From assembly GCA_050258035.1 (NCBI GenBank), contig JBLMYA010000064.1, positions 1 to 40,223 on the forward strand: DNA of 40,223 nt. The letters run 5' to 3'. Positions 31,570-39,638 of the stretch are shown one piece after another. Both the position numbers and the translations under genes were made by a program. Origin of the DNA: DATBLE01 sp050258035. GTDB taxonomy: Bacteria; Actinomycetota; Thermoleophilia; Gaiellales; Gaiellaceae. The notes beneath the pieces are model-generated. The model was not told the origin of the DNA. It saw only the letters and a list, made by a program, of their open reading frames with translations, and did no database searches. How positions within the stretch are numbered: position 1 is the first letter of the stretch; each line of letters starts with the position of its first letter.

Positions 31570-32682
31570 CTAGAGCAGCCGCGCGGGATCGAAGAGGGCG
31601 AGCTCGGGCACCGCGCGCCCGAGCATCGCCTCGGCGACCAGCTCACCGCAGAGCAGGCCGAGGACGTTCCCGTGACCGGAGTAGCCTCCGGCGACCCAGA
31701 GGCGCTCTTCCCCCGGCACGCGCCCGACCACCGGCAGGAAGTCCGTGACGAGTCCGAACAGCCCCGCCCAGCGGTAGTCGACGCGGATCGGACGGCCGAC
31801 CAGGTCGGCGACGAACGACTCGAGCGCGCCCTGGATCGACGCCGTCGTCGTCTCCTCGGTCGTGAACTCCTCGTGCAGCGCCGAGTCGCGGAACCCGCCT
31901 GCCAGGACTCGGCCGTCGCTCGTCTGCTGCCAGTAGTCGAACCCGTGCCGGCCGTAGTGCGGTCGGTCGAAGAGCACCTCCGCGAGCGGCTCGGTCGCGA
32001 TCATCTGGCCCCGCGTCGGGACGATCAGCCCTTCGATCGCCCCGAGCAGGCCGCTCGGGTAGCCGTCGGTCGCGACGAGTACCCGGCTCACGTCGACCTC
32101 GGCGAGCGACTCGATCCGACTGTGCTCGCGGATCTCGACGCCGGCCTCGGCGGCACGGACGGCCAGCCGCCGCACCCAGCGCGCGGGCTGGAGCGCGGCG
32201 TCCGGCGGGTGGAGGATCGCCGCCTCGAAGCGGCCCTCGAGCGGCCCCTCGATCCACTCGGCGGCGAACCCGGCGCTCCACAGCGCGTCCAGCTCGGCGG
32301 CGAGCTGGTCGCGCTCCTCGTCGTCGGCCGCCAGCCGCAAGCTTCCCGTTCGCGCGAAGGCGTCGCCGGCGAGCTCCTCGAGCCGGTCGAGCGCGAGCTC
32401 GGTCTGCCGCCAGAGCCAGACGGTGTACTCCCAGCCGATCTCGTCGGCGGTGACGTCGAACGGTGCCGCGCCGCCGCGGAGGGCGAAGCCGCCGTTCCGC
32501 CCGCTGGCGCCGCCCGCGATCTCGCGCGCGTCGTGCAGACGAACCTTCAGCCCCGCCTCGGCCAGCCGCAACGCCGCCGCACAACCGGTCACCCCGCCGC
32601 CGACCACGACGACGTCCGGGGTTCCGGCGACGCGCCGCTCCGGGATGGGCGGCGCCGGCTCGGCGAGCCAGTAGCTGCTCAG
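31570..32682 (-). CDS. FAD-dependent oxidoreductase of the DAO family (glycine oxidase/DadA-like), probable CTG start
   Basis: 370 residues if started at CTG 32682 (SSYWLAEPAPPIPERRVAGT...). FAD site: PDVVVVGGGVTGCAAALRLA, then AREIAGGASGRNGGF. C-terminal: RVLAGGFRDS, RWAGLFGLVTDFLPVVGRVP and WVAGGYSGHGNVLG. It should oxidise an amino or imino acid with oxygen or a quinone. The first ATG/GTG/TTG in frame is GTG 32607, which would cut off the first beta strand of the FAD fold, so it cannot be right. The CTG at 32682 overlaps the stop of the upstream gene (CTGA), as expected of a coupled start. The frame is closed further upstream. Confidence 0.8.
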   Translation of the reverse strand: MSSYWLAEPAPPIPERRVAGTPDVVVVGGGVTGCAAALRLAEAGLKVRLHDAREIAGGASGRNGGFALRGGAAPFDVTADEIGWEYTVWLWRQTELALDRLEELAGDAFARTGSLRLAADDEERDQLAAELDALWSAGFAAEWIEGPLEGRFEAAILHPPDAALQPARWVRRLAVRAAEAGVEIREHSRIESLAEVDVSRVLVATDGYPSGLLGAIEGLIVPTRGQMIATEPLAEVLFDRPHYGRHGFDYWQQTSDGRVLAGGFRDSALHEEFTTEETTTASIQGALESFVADLVGRPIRVDYRWAGLFGLVTDFLPVVGRVPGEERLWVAGGYSGHGNVLGLLCGELVAEAMLGRAVPELALFDPARLL

Positions 32683-33713
32683 CGGAGCGCGGAGGTCGCC
32701 TTGCGCATCGGCACGAAGGCGAGATTACCGACGTCCTCGATCCCCCTGACGGTGTTGTAGGAGTACGCAACGCCCGGCGCCTCGATCTCGAGGCCGGTGA
32801 TTGCGCGGGATGCGGTTGCGAGGAGGGCGTCCCGACCGTCCGACAGCCTCAGGACGTGCACGTTCCTGCCGACGGCGTACGCGGCGATGCCCGAATGGAC
32901 GTCGAGCCTGCTCGCGCCCGGCGCGACGGAGAGCGTGCGCACGGGAGCACCCGTCCTCGCGTTGAAGATCTCGAGCGTCCTCTGCCGGGTGAGGACGACG
33001 ATGTAGTCCTGGCGGAGCGCGACCTCGCGCGCCGAGCTCGGCGCCACCGTGAGAAGGAGGTGACCCGAGTCCGAGTCGTAGAGCGCGACCTTTTTGTCCG
33101 CCCGCAGGACGGCGATCCGGTGCTGGTCGAGCGACACCCCGCGCAGCGTCGTCTTGCCGGCGGCGATCGTGGCGAGGCCGACGTCGAGCCTCTGCAGGGC
33201 CGCGGTCGCGACGGCCCCCGATGCGTCGGTCGTGAACCGGTTCAGCGCGATGCGGTCGCCGCCTCCGACCAGCCCGGTCAGCCAGCTTCCTTTCAACGTG
33301 CCGTCGACGTTTCCCGTGCGCAAGACGCTCGCGACCCGCTGCTCCTTCCAGCCCGGCAGCGAGGACGTGTAGAGCGAGTCGTCGCTCTCGGTGTTTCCGC
33401 CCAGGTTCACGATCCAGGCGAGCCGGGTTCCGGCAACGGCGATCTCGGTGACACCGCCGCCGGTGCTGGTCGAATCGGCGCCGCACGTACCCTTGCCGCT
33501 GACGAGTGCCGCACTCCGTGTCTTCACGTTCCAGACGAATACCTTCGTGCAGCCCGCTCCCCCGCCGCTGACCGCATAGGCGAGGCGCGGCCCGTCCATC
33601 GCAATCGACTCGACCCACCCGTTCGTGTTCTTCACGTGGGCGACCGGCCCGGGTGCGGCCGCCGCCGGGACGGAGAGAGCGGAAATCAGGGCGGAGAGCG
33701 CGACGATGCGCAC
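32679..33713 (-). CDS. Secreted beta-propeller-like protein of unknown function
   Basis: 344 residues from GTG 33713 (MRIVALSALISALSVPAAAA, a clear signal peptide with AAA cleavage region). The mature part consists of repeating strands of about 40 residues of WD40/YVTN-like character: RLAYAVSGGGAGCTKVFVWN, TRLAWIVNLGGN, HRIAVLRADKKVALYDSDSG, DYIVVLTRQRTLEIFNARTG, GIAAYAVGRNVHVLRLSDGR. No catalytic motif is seen; such proteins usually bind surface ligands or partners. It sits between dprA and the FAD oxidoreductase, overlapping the latter's CTG start by 4 bp. It lies 10 bp downstream of the dprA stop. Confidence 0.75.
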   Translation of the reverse strand: MRIVALSALISALSVPAAAAPGPVAHVKNTNGWVESIAMDGPRLAYAVSGGGAGCTKVFVWNVKTRSAALVSGKGTCGADSTSTGGGVTEIAVAGTRLAWIVNLGGNTESDDSLYTSSLPGWKEQRVASVLRTGNVDGTLKGSWLTGLVGGGDRIALNRFTTDASGAVATAALQRLDVGLATIAAGKTTLRGVSLDQHRIAVLRADKKVALYDSDSGHLLLTVAPSSAREVALRQDYIVVLTRQRTLEIFNARTGAPVRTLSVAPGASRLDVHSGIAAYAVGRNVHVLRLSDGRDALLATASRAITGLEIEAPGVAYSYNTVRGIEDVGNLAFVPMRKATSALR

Positions 33714-33723
33714 GCGCCCATGG

Positions 33724-34722
33724 TCACGCAGCCCCCCGAAAGATTCCTGAACTTTCCGTAAGGAGTCCGTGTAGGTCCAGCTCCGCGAGCGCGGCCGCCA
33801 CCGTGGCCGCGTCGAGGCCGAGCAGACGCACGAGCTCGTCGGCCGAGGCCGGCCCGTCGCGGATCCGGTCGAGCACCTGCTCTGCCGTGGGCGACAGAGC
33901 GGATGTCTCCGGCTGGGCCGGGGCGAGGCCGAACGCCTCCAGCACGTCCGCCGCCGACGTCGCCGCCGTCGCGCCCTGGCGCAGGAGCCCGTTCGACCCC
34001 GCGGACAGCGCGGATGTGATCTCGCCGGGCACCGCAAAGACCTCGCGGCCCTCCTCCAGCGCGAGATCGGCGGTGATCAGTGCACCGCTCCGCTCGCGCG
34101 CCTCGACGACGACGGTGGCGTGCGCGAGACCCGCGATGATCCGGTTGCGGGCTGGGAACCGCCAGGGCGCCGGCTCCACACCCGGCGCATACTCGGAGAC
34201 GATCAGGCCGTCGAGGCGGATCCGGCGCGCGAGCTCGCGATGCGCCGCCGGGTAGTCGCGGTCGACGCCGCAGCCGAGAACGGCCACGGTCGCGCCGCGG
34301 GCGTCGAGAGCGCCCCGGTGCGCCTCACCGTCGACACCGCGTGCCAGGCCGGAGACGACCACCAGGCCTGCCGCAGCGAGCTCCCGACCGAAGGCCCGGG
34401 CGACGCACGAACCGTACGACGAGCACGCCCGCGCACCGACGATCGCCGCCGCCGGTCGGTCGAGCAGTTCGACGTCGCCCGCGCCGCGCAGGAACAGCCC
34501 GGGCGGCGGATCGAAGATCGAGCGAAGCGCCGGGGGAAAGGCCGGGTCGGAGCGCGGCAGCCAGCGGATTCCGGCCGCAGCGAGGCGCTCACGGAACGCG
34601 CCCTGGTCGAAACGCTCGCGGAACCTCGCGTAGCGGGCATCCTGTGGCTCGGCGACGAAGTGTCCGCCCGTCTCGGCCGCGAACGCGGCCAGCGCCAGAC
34701 CGCTGACGTCATCCTTGCTCAC
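33724..34722 (-). CDS. dprA: DNA processing protein DprA (Smf)
   Basis: 332 residues. The Rossmann-like core (about 95-300) has PAAAIVGARACSSYGSCVAR (the GxRxxSxYG site), VVSGLARGVDGEAHRGALDA, VLGCGVDRDYPAAHRELA, FPARNRIIAGLAHATVVVEA, SGALITADLALEEGREVFAV and SALSAGSNGLLRQGA. The C-terminal winged-helix DML1-like domain is at about 280-330. It loads RecA onto incoming single-stranded DNA during transformation. Start GTG 34722 overlaps the comM stop (GTGA), so comM-dprA are coupled. It is a standard partner of the comM gene; the rest of the competence machinery is not in the window. Confidence 0.94.
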   Translation of the reverse strand: MSKDDVSGLALAAFAAETGGHFVAEPQDARYARFRERFDQGAFRERLAAAGIRWLPRSDPAFPPALRSIFDPPPGLFLRGAGDVELLDRPAAAIVGARACSSYGSCVARAFGRELAAAGLVVVSGLARGVDGEAHRGALDARGATVAVLGCGVDRDYPAAHRELARRIRLDGLIVSEYAPGVEPAPWRFPARNRIIAGLAHATVVVEARERSGALITADLALEEGREVFAVPGEITSALSAGSNGLLRQGATAATSAADVLEAFGLAPAQPETSALSPTAEQVLDRIRDGPASADELVRLLGLDAATVAAALAELDLHGLLTESSGIFRGAA

Positions 34723-36182
34723 AGCGGCTCCAGCTCCCGCGGCGACCGATAGGCCAGCGCCTCGGCGACGTGCTCGGGCCGGACCGTCTCGGAGCCGGCC
34801 AGCGCGGCAGCCGTGCGTGCGACGCGCGCCACCCGTGCTCTGCCACGACCGGACAGCGGCAGCCGCTCGACTGCGCGGGCGAGCAGCTCGTCCGCCTCCG
34901 GAGTCCGCCGCGGAGTGTGGACGCCGAGCAGCTCCCGGCCGGCCTCGACCCGCTCCGCGACCGCCGCCGTGGGCTCGGACGGACCGGCGGCGAGTTCGTC
35001 GGCGCGCGGCCGCGGAACGGTGACGACGAGATCGAACCGGTCGAGCAGCGCGCGCGAGAGCTTGTCGCGGAACGACGCGAGCCGCCGAGGCGAGCAGGAG
35101 CACTCGACGCCGGGATCGCCGCGCGCACCGCACGGACACAGGTTCATCGTCCCGACCAGCTGGAACCTCGCCGGGTAGACGGCCCTCCCCTCCGCACGGA
35201 CGACGCTCACGACGCCGTCCTCGAGCGGCTGACGCAGCGCCTCGAGCGCCGGGCGGACGAATTCCGGGAGCTCGTCGAGCAGCAGGACTCCACGGTGCGC
35301 GAGGCTCACCTCACCCGGGCGGGCGCTGCGACCGCCGCCGACGATCGCCGCCATCGAGGCGCTGTGGTGCGGGGCCCGGAAGGGTGCGTCGCGGACGAGT
35401 GGGCGGTCGGGCGCCAGGAGGCCCGCGACGGAGTGGATCCGCGTCACCTCCAGGGCCGCGTCGGGGCCGAGCGGCGGCAGGAGCCCAGGGAGCCGGCGTG
35501 CGAGCATCGTCTTGCCGGTCCCGGGCGGCCCCGCGAGCAGCAGGTTGTGGCCGCCGGCCGCCGCGAGCTCGAGCGCCCGGCGGGCGCGCTCCTGCCCACG
35601 GACGTCGGCGAGGTCCGGGTGGGCGGCCGCCGCCCCCTTCCCGTTCGCACACGGCTCGTACGGCTCCGGCTCGACCTCCCCGCGCAGGTATGCGGCCGCG
35701 TCCGCAAGATGGCGGACGGGCACGGGGTCGATTCCCGCGAGGGCTGCCTCGGGCGCCGACTCGGCGGCGCAGAGCAGACGCTCGACGCCAGACCGCCTGG
35801 CTCCTTCGGCGGCGGCGAGGACGCCGCCGACCGGCCGCACGCGCCCGTCGAGCCCCAGCTCCCCGAAGGCGGCGTGGACGCCGAGCCGATCGGTCGGCAG
35901 CTGGTGGGAGGCGCCCAGGACTGCGAGCGCGATGGGTAGGTCGAAGCCGGAGCCCTCCTTCCTGAGTCCGGCCGGTGCCAGGTTGACCGTGATGCGCCGG
36001 GCGGGCCAGAGGAGCTCCGCCGACGCGATTCCGCTCCGCACGCGGTGCTTGGCCTCCTGGCAGGCGCGGTCGGCGAGGCCGACGATGGTGAAGCCCGGCT
36101 GGCCGAGCTCGACGTGGGCCTCGACTTCGACCCGGCGGGCGTCCAGGCCGACGAGCGCGTGGGTCACCATCCGTGCGAGCAC
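34719..36182 (-). CDS. comM: ComM/YifB family Mg-chelatase-like AAA+ helicase
   Basis: 487 residues. The N-terminal LonC-like domain (about 10-125: ALVGLDARRVEVEAHVELGQ, RITVNLAPAGLRKEGSGFDL) precedes the AAA+ module: Walker A LLLAGPPGTGKTMLARRLPG, Walker B GVLLLDELPEF and the sensor region RDKLSRALLDRFDLVV. A zinc-like CPCGARGDPGVECSC insert follows the NLCPCG motif. ComM promotes branch migration during homologous recombination in transformation. Start is GTG 36182 (an ATG four codons later is possible). The gene is coupled to dprA. Confidence 0.94.
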   Translation of the reverse strand: MLARMVTHALVGLDARRVEVEAHVELGQPGFTIVGLADRACQEAKHRVRSGIASAELLWPARRITVNLAPAGLRKEGSGFDLPIALAVLGASHQLPTDRLGVHAAFGELGLDGRVRPVGGVLAAAEGARRSGVERLLCAAESAPEAALAGIDPVPVRHLADAAAYLRGEVEPEPYEPCANGKGAAAAHPDLADVRGQERARRALELAAAGGHNLLLAGPPGTGKTMLARRLPGLLPPLGPDAALEVTRIHSVAGLLAPDRPLVRDAPFRAPHHSASMAAIVGGGRSARPGEVSLAHRGVLLLDELPEFVRPALEALRQPLEDGVVSVVRAEGRAVYPARFQLVGTMNLCPCGARGDPGVECSCSPRRLASFRDKLSRALLDRFDLVVTVPRPRADELAAGPSEPTAAVAERVEAGRELLGVHTPRRTPEADELLARAVERLPLSGRGRARVARVARTAAALAGSETVRPEHVAEALAYRSPRELEPL

Positions 36183-36343
36183 TGCTCCATGGAAGCGGGG
36201 AAGTGCTGACGTGTCTGTGACGGAACCGCAACGATTCGCGAGGTGCAGCTTCGATCACGATGAGCAGGATCGGCCTCGCAGGACGTCCGCCCTCTCCCGG
36301 GCGACGCCGGGCTCGGGCCGTTCCCGGCGCCGGCATCCCGACG

Positions 36344-37474
36344 CTAGACGCGCGCGACCAGCACGTCCTCGAAGTACTCGCCTGCGCGGCGGCCCGTGCG
36401 CCGGTTCACGTGGCGGCGGAGGCGCTCCTCGAGCCGGAGGCCGGCACGCTCCAGGATCTCCGGGTAGAGGTCGCGCCGGTCGTTGACGACGATCGCGATG
36501 GGCGAGCCGGGGCGGAGGGCCTTCCGAACGTTGACGAGGACGCCGGCGATGCCGTCCGTGTACGCGGCCAGCGCCCGCTTGCTCGTCCCGGCAGCCGCTG
36601 CTCCGACTTCGAGCTGACGGCAGTCTTCGAGCTCGAGCAGCTCGTAGGCGTATCGATGCTGCTCGTGGTAGTCGATCAGGCCCGGGTAGGGCGGAGAGGT
36701 GACGACGCCGTCGTACGGACCGTCGAGGGCGAGCTCACGGGCGTCGCCGTGGATCACGTCGGCCTCCACCCCGCGTGCCCGCGCGCGGGCGAAGGTCTTG
36801 AGCCGCGCGAGCGTGTCGAGCGCGTAGCGACGGAGGAAGCGGTCGGCGCGGTCGACGGGGCGGCATTCCCGTTTGTGCTTGTGGCACCAGTACGGATCGA
36901 TCTGCGGCTCGCGCGGGAAGTCGAGGTCGAAGTGCGTGGTCAGCCGTGCCGACCGCGCGGCCCGAGCGAGGACGACACGAAGGACGTCGGCGTGGGCGTA
37001 GCCCGCGACGATCGACCGGAACGCGAGCAGGTCGCGGGCCGCCTGCGGGGCGAACCAGCGCCCGATGTAGCCGCCCCGTCCCGACCACACTCCCTCGGAT
37101 GGGCCGTCCAGGGCAGATCCGAACCGTCTCAGCGCGTCGCGAATCTCGAGCTCCAGGACGAACTCGTTGTACCTGGCCGTCTTGACCCGCATCAGGAGGC
37201 AGTTGAACGCCGCCACGTCCACGCCCGTCGCCCGCCGGCCGCTCTCCAGCGACTGGACGAGGGTCGTTCCCGAGCCCGCGAACGGGTCGAGCACACGACC
37301 TCCGACCGGCACGTACCGGTCGAGCAGCGTCTCGACGAGCTGGGGGATGAACTTCCCCAGGTACGGGTGGAGCCGGTGGACATGCTTCGTGCGCTCGCGC
37401 TCGGGCAGGTCCTGCTCGGACCACGACAGCTCGAGATCGATGTCGGCGTAGAGTTGATCCTGCGAAGCGGCCAT
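36344..37474 (-). CDS. Orphan DNA methyltransferase (N4-cytosine/N6-adenine type)
   Basis: 376 residues. Near the N-terminus, HRLHPYLGKFIPQLVETLLD and the SAM-binding DPFAGSGTTLVQSLESGR (about 62-79); near residue 250 the catalytic TSPPYPG, which favours N4-cytosine. A long middle section (about 100-240) with WCHKHKREC may be the target-recognition part. HPYxGKFIPQL followed by FAGSGTT is typical of stand-alone SPPY-type methylases. The FAGSG motif comes before SPPY, the alpha/gamma order. No restriction enzyme lies beside it. GGAGG at 37492-37496 and ATG 37474 make the start plausible, with a rather long spacing. It lies between comM and htpX on the same strand. Confidence 0.82.
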   Translation of the reverse strand: MAASQDQLYADIDLELSWSEQDLPERERTKHVHRLHPYLGKFIPQLVETLLDRYVPVGGRVLDPFAGSGTTLVQSLESGRRATGVDVAAFNCLLMRVKTARYNEFVLELEIRDALRRFGSALDGPSEGVWSGRGGYIGRWFAPQAARDLLAFRSIVAGYAHADVLRVVLARAARSARLTTHFDLDFPREPQIDPYWCHKHKRECRPVDRADRFLRRYALDTLARLKTFARARARGVEADVIHGDARELALDGPYDGVVTSPPYPGLIDYHEQHRYAYELLELEDCRQLEVGAAAAGTSKRALAAYTDGIAGVLVNVRKALRPGSPIAIVVNDRRDLYPEILERAGLRLEERLRRHVNRRTGRRAGEYFEDVLVARV

Positions 37475-37539
37475 CCGTGAGACTTCTCCCTCCAGGAAGA
37501 GGTTCCCCCCTTCGCCGCTTCACAGGGGAGGGGCCCCAC

Positions 37540-37559
37540 GGGGGAACCGTGGTTCCCCC
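37540..37559 (-). terminator. Hairpin downstream of htpX
   Basis: GGGGGAACC/GGTTCCCCC perfect inverted repeat with a GT centre. It begins 3 bp after the htpX stop and precedes the methyltransferase gene. No T-run follows, so it may be a terminator or a mobile-hairpin copy; a similar palindrome ends the window at 40207-40223. Confidence 0.45.
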
Positions 37560-37562
37560 ATG

Positions 37563-38429
37563 CTAGAGGCCCCGGTTGCGGTCGTACTCGCGAAGCCGGG
37601 CGATTCGCTCCTCGAGCGGCGGATGCGTGGAGAACAGCGCGGCCATTCCCCCGCCGCTGAGCGGGTTGACGATGTACAGCGCCTCGGTGGCCGGGTTGAC
37701 CTGCATCGGCAGGGCCTGCCGGCCGCGCTCGAGGTTCTCGAGCGCCTGCGCCAGGGGCTCGCCGGTCCCGAGCATCCGCGCGGCGGTCGCATCCGCCAGG
37801 TACTCGCGCTGCCGGGAGACGGCGAGCTGGAGCAGCGACGCCGCGATCGGTGCGACGATGATCAGCAGCAGCGACCCGATCGCCCCGAGCGGGTTGTCCT
37901 CGTCGTTGCCGAAGATCCCCATGAAGAAGAAGATGTTCCCGATCGCGGAGATCGCCCCCGCGATCATCGCCGCGATGGAGGAGACGAGGATGTCGCGGTT
38001 CCTGATGTGCGAGAACTCGTGCGCGAGGACGCCGCGAACCTGGTCGCGCGGCATGTACTGGAGCAGCCCCTGGGTGACCGCGACGGCGGCGTGCTCCGGG
38101 TTCCGGCCGGTGGCGAACGCGTTTGGCTGGTCGGACGGGATCAGGTAGACGCGCGGCTTCGGCACGTCGTACAGCTGGGCGAGCTCACCGACCAGGTGAT
38201 GGAGATCGGGCGCCTCCGCCTCCGAGACCTCCTGCGCGCGTGCCGCCCGGATCGCGAACTTGTCCGACCAGAAGTAGGCGGCCAGGTTCATGAAGACGGA
38301 GAAGAGGACGAAGAACCAGAGGGCTGCTCCTCCGATCGCCCAACCGACGCCGATGAACAGCGCGGTCAGTCCTGCGAGGAGGAGCCAGGTACGTGCTTTC
38401 GTGCTGAAACTTGCTTGATTGAGGTTCAC
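37563..38429 (-). CDS. htpX: HtpX-like membrane zinc metalloprotease (M48)
   Basis: 288 residues. Transmembrane helices at about 13-30 and 33-52 (LLLAGLTALFIGVGWAIGG; LWFFVLFSVFMNLAAYFW) and again at about 150-200. The zinc site is HEFSH with third ligand glutamate in REYLADATAARML. PKPRVYLIPSDQPNAFATGR is a strong HtpX motif. It degrades misfolded membrane proteins with the active site in the cytoplasm. Start GTG 38429 is preceded by AAAGGAG, and an inverted repeat lies just upstream that can pair with this ribosome site. It sits between yraN and the methyltransferase, interrupting a gene order usually conserved without it. Confidence 0.94.
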   Translation of the reverse strand: MNLNQASFSTKARTWLLLAGLTALFIGVGWAIGGAALWFFVLFSVFMNLAAYFWSDKFAIRAARAQEVSEAEAPDLHHLVGELAQLYDVPKPRVYLIPSDQPNAFATGRNPEHAAVAVTQGLLQYMPRDQVRGVLAHEFSHIRNRDILVSSIAAMIAGAISAIGNIFFFMGIFGNDEDNPLGAIGSLLLIIVAPIAASLLQLAVSRQREYLADATAARMLGTGEPLAQALENLERGRQALPMQVNPATEALYIVNPLSGGGMAALFSTHPPLEERIARLREYDRNRGL

Positions 38430-38438
38430 GGCACTCCT

Positions 38439-38471
38439 TTCGGCTGACTCGAAGTCGATCTGTCAGCCGAA
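38439..38471 (-). promoter_or_regulatory. Leader hairpin that can mask the htpX ribosome binding site
   Basis: On the minus strand TTCGGCTGAC and GTCAGCCGAA form a perfect 10-bp stem with a 13-base loop. Directly after it comes AAAGGAGTGCC and the GTG start. Allowing one bulged A, CC upstream of the stem pairs with GG of AAAGGAG, so the structure can cover part of the Shine-Dalgarno sequence. It may instead be a dyad operator for a DNA-binding repressor. Confidence 0.5.
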
Positions 38472-38566
38472 GGTTTCTCCCGCCGCCTGCCACGGCCGGC
38501 GCACCCGGGTCTTGCGACCGTTCTGACGAGTGACGCCCGTTCGGGGATAGTGCCCCTCGGCATCGC

Positions 38567-38836
38567 TCAGAGTACCAGAGGGACCCGCTGCAACCGCCCC
38601 GCTCGGAGCGCGACCGCCTCGTAGGCGACCTCCAGCACGGCCGCTTGCGGGTGGGCGGCCAGCCAGCTCTCGCCCGCCTGGGCGAGCCTGCGGAGCTTCT
38701 CCGCGGTGATCATCTCCAGGGGATCGCCGAACCCCGGCCCACCCTTCGCCTTCACCTCGCAGAACACGAGCCGCCGGCCGCGCCGCAGGACGAGGTCGAT
38801 CTCGTAGACGCCCGTCCAGACGTTCGTGCCGAGCAC
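38567..38836 (-). CDS. yraN: YraN/UPF0102 family endonuclease-like protein, start uncertain
   Basis: 89 residues from GTG 38836: VLGTNVWTGVYEIDLVLRRG, RRLVFCEVKAKGGPGFGDPL, ITAEKLRRLAQAGESWLA. The EIDLV...FCEVK pattern is the PD-(D/E)XK nuclease core of the UPF0102 family, often encoded beside rnhB. The frame stays open upstream and encodes the expected first helix and strand (KGRAAERRAQLHYRLRGYR), back to the rnhB stop, but contains no ATG, GTG or TTG. A CTG at 38863 would restore half of it. The real start may therefore be non-standard or created by re-initiation after the rnhB stop at 38892. The protein is otherwise complete. Confidence 0.75.
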   Translation of the reverse strand: MLGTNVWTGVYEIDLVLRRGRRLVFCEVKAKGGPGFGDPLEMITAEKLRRLAQAGESWLAAHPQAAVLEVAYEAVALRAGRLQRVPLVL

Positions 38837-38891
38837 GCGGTACCCGCGGAGGCGGTAGTGCAGTTGCGCGCGCCGCTCGGCGGCGCGGCCC

Positions 38892-39638
38892 TTACTCCGT
38901 GTCGACGGAAGCGAGCGCGTCGGCGTCCGGGAGGTAGCAGAGAGCCTGGAACGAGCGCCGGTGGATCTCGCACGGACCGCGTTCCCTCACGACCGCCGAA
39001 TGGCCGGGCGTGATGTAGCCGACATGGGAGACGAAGCCGTAGTGAGGGAAGAGCGCGTCCATGCGGCGCATCAGCCGGTCCCGCGTCACCTTCGCGACGA
39101 CCGACGCGGCGGCGATCGCCGCGCTCCGCTCGTCGCCGTCGACCACGGCGGTGTGTGCCGGCGCGGCGGGCCCGAGCCGGAAGCCGTCGACGAGACAGGC
39201 CTCGGCCGGAGGGGTCAGCTCGCAGAGAACCGACCGGAGGCCCGCGAGGTTGCACCGGTGGAGCCCGGTGCGGTCGATCTCGTCGTGCGAGATGACCCGC
39301 AGCGCGATCCGCTCCGCGCAGCCGACGATCGCGCGGAAGAGCTCCTCCCGCTTCTCGGGCGCGACCTGCTTCGAGTCGTTCAGGTGCGCGAGCGGACGGA
39401 CGCGATGGTCGCGCAGCCGGGCGTAGTCGAGCAGGACGCCGGCGACGACCAGCGGCCCGGCGAGCGAACCGCGACCGGCCTCGTCGGCGCCGGCGACGAA
39501 CCGGGCGCCGAGCCCGCGGTCGAAGCTAAGAAGCCTCTTTCCCGGTCTTTGCTTCTGCTTCCGGCTCAGCGGCCGCTTCGGCTGAGCCTTCAGCTTCCTG
39601 GGCAGACTCTCCAGCTTCGGCGGCAGGCTCAGCGGCAT
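38892..39638 (-). CDS. rnhB: Ribonuclease HII, start inside rplS
   Basis: 248 residues if started at ATG 39638. Catalytic acids: ARFVAGADEAGRGSLAGPLV (DEAGRG), LAHLNDSKQVAPEKREELF and AAIAAASVVAKVTRDRLM, with the further aspartate in VDGFRLG. It cleaves RNA in RNA/DNA hybrids and single ribonucleotides in DNA. The conserved domain begins at about 39530, right at the rplS stop, but the frame has no ATG/GTG/TTG there; the nearest are ATG 39638 and GTG 39683, both inside rplS in another frame. That would give RnhB a basic N-terminal tail (LPRKLKAQPKRPLSRKQKQR). The true start could also be a CTG within this stretch. Confidence 0.85.
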   Translation of the reverse strand: MPLSLPPKLESLPRKLKAQPKRPLSRKQKQRPGKRLLSFDRGLGARFVAGADEAGRGSLAGPLVVAGVLLDYARLRDHRVRPLAHLNDSKQVAPEKREELFRAIVGCAERIALRVISHDEIDRTGLHRCNLAGLRSVLCELTPPAEACLVDGFRLGPAAPAHTAVVDGDERSAAIAAASVVAKVTRDRLMRRMDALFPHYGFVSHVGYITPGHSAVVRERGPCEIHRRSFQALCYLPDADALASVDTE

